Positions 7,386 through 13,107 of a stretch of 36,456 bases of DNA are shown here, in pieces. Position numbers and translations under genes: made by a program. How positions within the stretch are numbered: the first letter of the stretch is position 1; every line of letters begins with the position of its first letter. The stretch comes from Candidatus Magasanikbacteria bacterium RIFOXYB2_FULL_38_10 (lineage in GTDB: Bacteria; Patescibacteriota; Patescibacteriia; Magasanikbacterales; UBA10003): contig MFQT01000016.1 of the NCBI GenBank assembly GCA_001783145.1, forward strand, positions 105,249 to 141,704, read 5' to 3'. The notes below the pieces were generated by a model. That model saw only the letters and a list, made by a program, of their open reading frames with translations, had not been told where the DNA came from and searched no databases.

Positions 7386-8741
7386 ATGCAAATCACTATC
7401 AAAGATCTGCCCAAATCACAAAAAGAACTAATCGTTGAACTGTCTTTGGAAGAAGTCAAACCTTATTTAACCTGGGCGGCCCAGCAATTATCCAACGCCA
7501 ATTCTATTCAAGGTTTTCGTCCGGGCAAAGCACCAATGGAAGTGGTGCAAAAACATTTTGGCGAGATGAAAATTTTAGAAGTCGCCTCGGAAAAAATGTT
7601 AAAACAATCTTTTTTTCAAGCTTTAAAAGAAAAAGACTTGGAAACTGTTGGCGCGCCTCAAATCCATATGGAAAAAATGGCTCCTAATAATCCTTTCATT
7701 TTTAAAGCCACTGTTTCCATTTTGCCAAAAATTAAATTGGCTGATTGGAAAAAAATAAAACTGGCGCGCCAAACCAAAACCGCCACAGAAGAAGAAATCA
7801 ACAAAGTTGTTAATGACCTGCGAAAAATGCAAGCCAAGGAAACAATTGTGGAACGCCCTGCCGCCAAAGCTGACAAAATGATAGTGGACATGGATATTAG
7901 TTTAGATAAAATTCCAGTAGAAGGAGGACAAAGCAAAAATTATTCCATCTATTTAGATGAAGATTTTTATCTGCCGGGATTAGCTGACAAACTAATCGGC
8001 GCCAAACAAGGTGATGTATTAGAATTCAAACATGATTTTCCCGAGGCTTTTTACAATAAAACCTTGGCCGGCAAAAAAGCGGATTTCAAAGTAAACGTAA
8101 AAGGCGTTTACGAGCGCGTCTTGGCAGAGTTAAATGAAGAAATGGCTAAAGGTTTGGGACAAAATTCTGCGGAAGATTTAAAAAGAGTGATTAAAGAAAA
8201 TTTGGAAGCCGAAGCCATTCAAAAAGAAGAACAGAGAGTGGAAATAGAACTTTTGCAAACCGTTGTTAAACAAACGGAGTTTAATGAAATTCCGGAAATT
8301 TTAATTGATGAGGAAAAACAAAAAATGTTTGCCGAATTAAAACAAGGCTTGGAACAACAAGGACTTTCCTTTGAAGATTACTTAAAAAATATTAAAAAAA
8401 CCGAGGAAGAAATTGCCCAAGACTTTACCAAGGGCGCGGAAGAAAGAGCCAAAACAGCTTTAATTTTAAGACAAATTGCCAAAGAAGAAAAGGTGGCGGT
8501 GACGCCGGAAGAATTGGAACAAGAAATGAACAGGGTAAAAGAGATGTATAAAGAAAATAATAAAATTGAAGAACGCCTTACCGATCCGGAGATTCAAAAT
8601 TTTATTGCCGTGTCACTTTTAAATCGCAAGGTTTTGCATTTACTTAAAGAGGTTACTTTGGGCGATCCGGTCTTGCCAAAAAAGGCTGACGAGCATAAAC
8701 ATGTACACGGGGAATCTTGCAAACATGACCATGCTCATTAA
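7386..8741 (+). CDS. tig: Trigger factor, ribosome-associated chaperone
   Basis: 451 residues, normal for the family. The N-terminal ribosome-binding domain carries the signature QGFRPGKAPMEVV at about 40-52. A PPIase-like middle domain (about 155-245; AAKADKMIVDMDIS to KADFKVNVKGVYER) and a long charged helical substrate-cradling domain (about 250-435) follow. It binds nascent chains at the ribosome exit tunnel. The end is unusual: the last 17 residues (DEHKHVHGESCKHDHAH) hold six His and one Cys, a likely metal-binding tail. The ATG at 7386 is the family start; no Shine-Dalgarno is seen. The stop overlaps the start of the DUF167 gene, so the two are translationally linked. Confidence 0.95.
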   Translation: MQITIKDLPKSQKELIVELSLEEVKPYLTWAAQQLSNANSIQGFRPGKAPMEVVQKHFGEMKILEVASEKMLKQSFFQALKEKDLETVGAPQIHMEKMAPNNPFIFKATVSILPKIKLADWKKIKLARQTKTATEEEINKVVNDLRKMQAKETIVERPAAKADKMIVDMDISLDKIPVEGGQSKNYSIYLDEDFYLPGLADKLIGAKQGDVLEFKHDFPEAFYNKTLAGKKADFKVNVKGVYERVLAELNEEMAKGLGQNSAEDLKRVIKENLEAEAIQKEEQRVEIELLQTVVKQTEFNEIPEILIDEEKQKMFAELKQGLEQQGLSFEDYLKNIKKTEEEIAQDFTKGAEERAKTALILRQIAKEEKVAVTPEELEQEMNRVKEMYKENNKIEERLTDPEIQNFIAVSLLNRKVLHLLKEVTLGDPVLPKKADEHKHVHGESCKHDHAH

Positions 8742-8955
8742 AATAAAAGTTCAACCCAACGCCAAAAAAAATGAAATCTGTGGCACCTTGGCTGATGGCA
8801 TATTAAAAATTAAAATTACAGCTCCCGCCTTAGAAGGCAAGGCCAATGCCAAACTCATAGAATTTCTCAGTGGTGAATACGGTGTTTCCAAATCGCAGAT
8901 AGAGATTACCAAGGGCGCCAAGAGCAACATTAAAACAATTAAAATCTCCCGGTGA
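8731..8955 (+). CDS. DUF167 / YggU-family protein
   Basis: 74 residues from the ATG at 8731, which gives the typical start MLIKIKVQPNAKKNE; an ATG two codons upstream (8725) is the alternative. The family pattern is clear: VQPNAKKN, LKIKITAPALEGKANAKLIEFL and the ITKGAKSNIKTIKI end. The fold is a small alpha/beta domain with unknown function. The start lies inside the 3' end of tig, giving an 11-base overlap, and the stop lies inside the terminator hairpin. It is probably cotranscribed with tig. Confidence 0.85.
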   Translation: MLIKIKVQPNAKKNEICGTLADGILKIKITAPALEGKANAKLIEFLSGEYGVSKSQIEITKGAKSNIKTIKISR

Positions 8956-8972
8956 TGGGAGATTTTAATTTT
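8941..8972 (+). terminator. Terminator of tig operon, overlapping the stop codon
   Basis: AAAATCTCCC (8941-8950) pairs perfectly with GGGAGATTTT (8957-8966) around a six-base loop, then AATTTTAAAT. The stem includes the last codons and the DUF167 TGA lies in the loop. By symmetry it can also serve yidD, which converges from the right. Confidence 0.8.
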
Positions 8973-8981
8973 AAATAAAAT

Positions 8982-9251
8982 TTATTTTACCGGATCAAAG
9001 CCTCCGCGGCTCCAGGGATGGCAACGGATAATCCGCCAAGTGGCTTTAACCACGCCCCGCACCAGACCATATTTTTCTATGGCCTGATAACCATATTCCG
9101 AACAAGTTGGATTAAAACGACAAAAACCGTAAGGGTGCAAGGCGCTGAATTTGCTATGATCGGGCGAAAAATTTTTTTGGTAAAAACGAATCAATTTTAA
9201 AATTGCAAAGCGGGGCAGCATCACGGCATTGTGCAGGGCCTCACCAATCAT
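8982..9251 (-). CDS. yidD: YidD, membrane protein insertion efficiency factor
   Basis: 89 residues. The family core CRFNPTCSEYGYQAIEKYG at about 44-62 and the end CHPWSRGGFDPVK are present; an amphipathic N-terminal helix contacts the membrane. It helps YidC-dependent insertion. The ATG overlaps the rnpA stop as ATGA, so the genes are coupled. An internal ATG (MLPRF, at 9221) would give a more usual N-terminus. The canonical rpmH-rnpA-yidD order is kept, but yidC does not follow; convergent genes come next. Confidence 0.95.
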   Translation of the reverse strand: MIGEALHNAVMLPRFAILKLIRFYQKNFSPDHSKFSALHPYGFCRFNPTCSEYGYQAIEKYGLVRGVVKATWRIIRCHPWSRGGFDPVK

Positions 9252-9598
9252 ACTTTTATAACTCTTAATTTTTGCAAACCCTCCATAATCTTTTTTTGTA
9301 TTTCTGTAAAAGGCAAATCTTTTAAACCGCGACCTAATAAAATCACCACATCCAAACTAGGAACAATCAAATCTTCCTTAAACAGCAACCTTACCGCTTC
9401 TCGCGCTTGTCTTTTAATTCTATTCCGCACTACCGCTCTTTTATCAATAGCTGTGCCAATTACAAAACCAAAACGGCTTTCTGTTAAATCATTGTTGGCC
9501 GCTTTTATTCTTAATTCTTTACTATTAAAAAAGCGACCGATCTTTAAAACTTTTTTAAAATCTCGGTCAGCTTTTAAACGATTTTGCGGTTTAAGCAT
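9248..9598 (-). CDS. rnpA: Ribonuclease P protein component
   Basis: 116 residues. The RNR motif region VVRNRIKRQAREAVRLL at about 60-76 and the N-terminal NRLKADRDFKKVLK are typical. It binds RNase P RNA and helps cleave 5' leaders from pre-tRNAs. It lies 40 bases after rpmH and overlaps yidD by four bases. The RNase P RNA gene itself was not found in this window. Confidence 0.95.
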   Translation of the reverse strand: MLKPQNRLKADRDFKKVLKIGRFFNSKELRIKAANNDLTESRFGFVIGTAIDKRAVVRNRIKRQAREAVRLLFKEDLIVPSLDVVILLGRGLKDLPFTEIQKKIMEGLQKLRVIKV

Positions 9599-9638
9599 AG
9601 TCTTTCTGGTTTACTCCGCTAAAGATTTTTCTACCGAT

Positions 9639-9776
9639 TTACAAGGCTACTCTTGTGCGGCCCTTAGCGCGGCGGCTAGCCAAAACCTTTTTACCGCCCT
9701 TAGTAGACATTCTTTTAAGAAAGCCATGGGCTTTTTTCCTGTGCAATTTATTAGGCTGGTATGTTCTTTTAGGCAT
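9639..9776 (-). CDS. rpmH: Ribosomal protein bL34
   Basis: 45 residues, very basic: [35 protein letters not shown] and [10 protein letters not shown]. This is a textbook bL34 sequence and length. It is the first gene of the rpmH-rnpA-yidD operon, next to the replication origin as in most bacteria. The leader contains a long inverted-repeat element (9789-9946). Confidence 0.97.
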   Translation of the reverse strand: MPKRTYQPNKLHRKKAHGFLKRMSTKGGKKVLASRRAKGRTRVAL

Positions 9777-9788
9777 AGTTTTTGTTAC

Positions 9789-9946
9789 ATACGGGATAAG
9801 CAATTTGCCAGAAAACACGCTATCAAATTTCCCAGCGGGAAATTTGCGCTCTCGCTCGGGTTCACTCTCTCACTCGCTTTGCTCGTTCGAACCCTGCCCG
9901 CTCACCCTGCGCGAAGGTTTTCTTTTACAAATTGCTTATCCCGTAT
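9789..9946. repeat. 158-bp element bounded by a perfect 19-bp inverted repeat
   Basis: ATACGGGATAAGCAATTTG (9789-9807) is matched exactly, in inverted orientation, by 9928-9946. Inside lies a perfect 10-bp hairpin, CAAATTTCCC (9824-9833) with GGGAAATTTG (9837-9846) around AGC, and a weaker pair CGGGTTC (about 9857-9863) with GAACCC (about 9889-9894). The middle is richer in G+C than its surroundings. It lies between rpmH and dnaA, downstream of the predicted rpmH promoter, so the rpmH mRNA leader would carry it as a long cruciform-like structure. It could be a MITE-like repeat or a leader regulatory structure. Confidence 0.75.
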
Positions 9947-9969
9947 TCTCATTTAAATTAACACTTATT

Positions 9970-9997
9970 AACATACCACAAAATCGCCAAAAGCCAA
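9970..9997 (-). promoter_or_regulatory. Possible promoter of rpmH-rnpA-yidD
   Basis: Minus strand TTGGCT (9997-9992), 16 bases, TATGTT (9975-9970) with TGTGG directly before the -10, similar to the TGTGC extension at other promoters here. Transcription would pass through the inverted-repeat element. Confidence 0.35.
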
Positions 9998-10019
9998 ATT
10001 TTTAATCCTTATTTTGCTT

Positions 10020-10267
10020 TTTTTAAGCTAAGTTTAGCTAATTTTTAACAACTTTTATCAGTTTATCAACAAATTATAATTTACCTTAAAACCAGTTATC
10101 CACAGGGTTTGCACAATCTGATAACTTTTTGACATTTTTGAGTGGTTTGCTAAACTTTATCCACATGGTATACTGACAACGATAAATGCAAAATTTAAGC
10201 GCAAAAATGACTTTTTAAATCCTTTTAGCAGTTAGGTCTTGAATTTATCCACTCTTTGCACAACATT
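10020..10267. other. Probable oriC, left part (DnaA boxes upstream of dnaA)
   Basis: A very AT-rich intergenic region (10021-10080 is 18% G+C by hand count) with plus-strand DnaA boxes: TTATCAACA 10063-10071, TTATCCACA 10096-10104, TTATCCACA 10157-10165 and TTATCCACT 10245-10253. Two match the consensus exactly. The position between rpmH and dnaA is the classical origin locus. Confidence 0.75.
10129..10156 (+). promoter_or_regulatory. Promoter of dnaA
   Basis: TTGACA (10129-10134), 16 bases, TAAACT (10151-10156). A perfect DnaA box begins at the next base and covers the predicted start site, which suggests autorepression by DnaA. A second -10 (TATACT 10169-10174) is possible. Confidence 0.5.
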
Positions 10268-11644
10268 ATGTCGCCACAACAAATCTGGGAGGCGGTTTTA
10301 GCCGAACTGGAGCTTTCAGTTAGCCGCGCCAATTTTGTCACCTGGTTTAAAAACACCTTTTTAGGCAGTTTTGAAAACGAAGAAGCAATTATTTGCGTTC
10401 CCAGTCATTTTTATAAGACCTACTTGGAAAAACGTTTCCATCCTACCTTAGTTAAACTAATAGAAAAAATCAGCGGTCTGCCTTTACGCTCTTTAACCTA
10501 CAAAATTGAAATTAAAAAAACCATTACCACTCAACCGGCCCCTTTTTTAGCTCCACAAGAAACGGCTAAAATTAGCCAAATTTCTGTTAAAATGGAGTCT
10601 GCCGGCGATTCGGCTAATGTTTTTGGCTTAAATCCACGCCACACCTTTCCCAGCTTTGTGGTTGGCAAAGGCAACGAATTGGCTCATGCCGCGGCCCAAG
10701 CAGTAGCCAACCAACCGGGCAAGGCTTATAACCCCCTATTTATCTATGGTGGCTCGGGATTAGGTAAAACCCACCTTGTCCAAGCCATTGGCAATCAACT
10801 TTTACGTGAAAGCAAGGTTAGAAAAGTAGTTTATGTTACTTCGGAAAAATTTACCAATGAATTTATTCACTCTATCCGTTCGGGCAATGCCAAAGCCTTC
10901 CAAGATACCTATCGCAATGCTGATTTGCTCTTAATTGACGATATTCAGTTCATTTCCGGCAAACAAGAAACTCAGGAAGCTTTTTTCCACACCTTTAACA
11001 CACTTCACCAACTAGAAAGACAAGTAGTTATTACCTCTGACAGACCACCCAAGGCTATTCCCTTGTTAGAAGATCGCTTGCGTTCTCGCTTTGAAATGGG
11101 TATGATCGCCGATATTGCCTCTCCTGATTTTGAGACTAGAATGGCTATTTTAGAGCAAAAATGCCAGGAAAAAGGCTTTGGATTAGAAAAAAAAATACTT
11201 TCCGTCATTGCCTCTTTAATTCAAAACAATGTCCGTGAACTGGAAGGTGCTTTAAACAAAATCCACGCTTATTTTCAATTAAAAAATGATGTTCCGGACG
11301 AAGCCGGGGTAAGGGCTTTAATTGCTTCTTTAGCCAACACTGCCTCTCAAAAAGTCGTCACACCCAAACATATTTTGCAAACTACAGCGGAATTTTATGA
11401 TATTAGAATAGAAGAGATTTTAAGCAGTAAAAGAGACAAGAGACTAGCCTTTCCCCGTCAAATTGTAATGTATTTAATGCGTGAAGAACTTAAAACATCT
11501 TATCCGGGCATTGGTACAGAATTAGGCGGACGCGACCACACCACAGCAATGCATGCTTGCAAAAAAATAGAACGAGAAATTGCTGCCAATTTTAAAACCA
11601 AAGAAGAGATCAATCAAATCCGCCAAAGACTCTATTCTGTGTAA
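10268..11644 (+). CDS. dnaA: Chromosomal replication initiator DnaA
   Basis: 458 residues from the ATG at 10268 (MSPQQIWEAVLAELE); an in-frame TTG at 10256 is less likely. Domain I at 1-90, a short linker, then AAA+ domain III beginning near HTFPSFVVGKGNELAHAAAQ. Walker A is GGSGLGKTHLVQAIGN at about 157-172, Walker B LLLIDDIQF at about 220-228, and the box VII-like arginine region DRLRSRFEMGM follows. Domain IV ends with ELGGRDHTTAMHACKKIE, the DNA-binding signature. It melts oriC in the ATP form. Boxes lie on both sides of the gene. There is no clear Shine-Dalgarno. Confidence 0.98.
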   Translation: MSPQQIWEAVLAELELSVSRANFVTWFKNTFLGSFENEEAIICVPSHFYKTYLEKRFHPTLVKLIEKISGLPLRSLTYKIEIKKTITTQPAPFLAPQETAKISQISVKMESAGDSANVFGLNPRHTFPSFVVGKGNELAHAAAQAVANQPGKAYNPLFIYGGSGLGKTHLVQAIGNQLLRESKVRKVVYVTSEKFTNEFIHSIRSGNAKAFQDTYRNADLLLIDDIQFISGKQETQEAFFHTFNTLHQLERQVVITSDRPPKAIPLLEDRLRSRFEMGMIADIASPDFETRMAILEQKCQEKGFGLEKKILSVIASLIQNNVRELEGALNKIHAYFQLKNDVPDEAGVRALIASLANTASQKVVTPKHILQTTAEFYDIRIEEILSSKRDKRLAFPRQIVMYLMREELKTSYPGIGTELGGRDHTTAMHACKKIEREIAANFKTKEEINQIRQRLYSV

Positions 11645-11904
11645 TTCCTGTGGATTAACCCCTCTATTTATTGTTAAATTCTCTGGTAAAACCCTGCGGA
11701 TAACCGCCAATTTTTTCCACAACAATTAACAGGCAAAGAAAAGGGGTGTGCAAAACATCCTTTTCATCCACAGCACAATTAACACCCCACGCGAATAACT
11801 TTTAGCTCTTTTCCTGCTTTCTCTAGCCTTTTTTCAAAAGTTCTCCACTTTTCCCCAAGCCTTATTATTATTATTGTATTTATATATATTATATTAAAGA
11901 ATAT
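11645..11904. other. Probable oriC, right part (dnaA-dnaN spacer)
   Basis: DnaA-box-like sites on the minus strand: TGTGGATTA (11649-11657, one mismatch) and TGCGGATAA (11695-11703, one mismatch), and an ATCCACA on plus near 11770. The end of the spacer (about 11867-11904) is nearly pure A/T with ATT and TAT repeats, a candidate unwinding element. The dnaN promoter must overlap this AT tract; TATATT-like -10s lie about 10 bases before its ATG. Confidence 0.5.
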
Positions 11905-13053
11905 ATGAAATTCTCTTGTACACAAGAAAACTTATCCCAAGCTTTGCAGATAGTAAGCCATATTACGGTAAAGAACAATTCTTTACCTATTTTAAATAAT
12001 GTTCTTTTAAAAATTGAAAACAAAGAATTACAATTAATCACCACTAATTTGGAGATGGCTATTAATTGTAAGGTTAGGGCTAAAATAGAAGAAGATGGAG
12101 AATACACCGTACCAGCCAATCTTTTTAATGAGTATCTTTCCGTGGCTTCTTTAGGCAAGGTAGATGTGGAGTCAAAAGAAAATGGATTGGTGGTTAATAC
12201 TGTTGATGGAGACAAAACCTTAATTAAAGGCGCGGTGGCTACTGAGTTTCCTTTGGTACCTGTAGTGGAAAAAGAAAACATTTTTGGGGTTTTGATTGAA
12301 GATTTTAAAAAGATTTCTCAACAAGTTTTGTTTGCTGTTTCAAGAAATGAAGCCAGGCCGGAACTTTGCGGTGTTTTGTTTAATTTTAATCCGGAAAATA
12401 AGGCAGGATATGTGGTGTGTGCTTCTACTGATAGTTATCGTTTGGCAGAAAAGGAAATAAAAATGGTGGTGAATGAAAAATATGGCAAAGAAAATAAAAA
12501 AATAATTATTCCCGCCAAGGCTTTACAGGAAGTGTTAAGAGTGGTTTCTGTTTTTCATGAAGATTTGGAAGAGAATCCTCCTGTGGAAATGGTGGTGGCG
12601 GATAATCAAATTATGTTTTCTTACGGGCCGGTGGAGATAACTTCAAGATTGGTTGAGGGGCAGTATCCTGATTATCGCCAAATTATTCCCACCAATTTTA
12701 AAACTACGGTGGAATTTAGTGTTTCCGAATGGATTAAAAGAATAAAAGCGGCCAGTATTTTTTCCAACACCGGTATTAATGGTGTGGCTGTCAAAGTTTT
12801 TGCCGGTAATGATCAAAGGGTGTCTTTTTCTTCAATGAATAGTCAGTTGGGTGAACACACAGGGGAAGTTCTAGGAAAAATTGATGGAGAAAATAATGAA
12901 ATGTTGTTGAATTATCGTTATTTGCTTGATGGATTAAGCGCTTTGGGGGCAGAAGAAGGCCTCTTAAAAATAATTACCCCCGATTCCCCTTGTGTTTTAA
13001 TGCCTAAGGGTAAGGAGGGTTATTTGTATATCATTATGCCTATTAGGCAATAA
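11905..13053 (+). CDS. dnaN: DNA polymerase III beta subunit (sliding clamp)
   Basis: 382 residues, slightly longer than the usual 365-378. The N-terminus MKFSCTQENLSQALQIVSHI, the NSLPILNNVLLK segment and the C-terminus DSPCVLMPKGKEGYLYIIMP with a final IRQ are typical; three clamp repeats span the whole length. It forms the ring that holds replicative polymerase on DNA. It follows dnaA with a 260-base spacer rather than as a tight operon. No Shine-Dalgarno is seen and the ATG closely follows TATATT-like sequences, so a very short leader is likely. Confidence 0.97.
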   Translation: MKFSCTQENLSQALQIVSHITVKNNSLPILNNVLLKIENKELQLITTNLEMAINCKVRAKIEEDGEYTVPANLFNEYLSVASLGKVDVESKENGLVVNTVDGDKTLIKGAVATEFPLVPVVEKENIFGVLIEDFKKISQQVLFAVSRNEARPELCGVLFNFNPENKAGYVVCASTDSYRLAEKEIKMVVNEKYGKENKKIIIPAKALQEVLRVVSVFHEDLEENPPVEMVVADNQIMFSYGPVEITSRLVEGQYPDYRQIIPTNFKTTVEFSVSEWIKRIKAASIFSNTGINGVAVKVFAGNDQRVSFSSMNSQLGEHTGEVLGKIDGENNEMLLNYRYLLDGLSALGAEEGLLKIITPDSPCVLMPKGKEGYLYIIMPIRQ

Positions 13054-13062
13054 GAAGGTTTA

Positions 13063-13100
13063 AAAGACCCTTCGAGTTTTTTCGAAGGGTCTTTTTTTAT
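13063..13100 (+). terminator. Terminator between dnaN and the PBP gene
   Basis: AAAGACCCTTCGA pairs with TCGAAGGGTCTTT around GTTTTT, then Ts. A T tract also exists on the opposite strand, so it can serve the convergent PBP gene. Confidence 0.9.
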
Positions 13101-13107
13101 TTCGTGA

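Noticed and set aside
9231-10005. Plus-strand open frames of 241 and 116 codons
   Set aside because: They are antisense to rnpA and rpmH and cross the inverted-repeat element.
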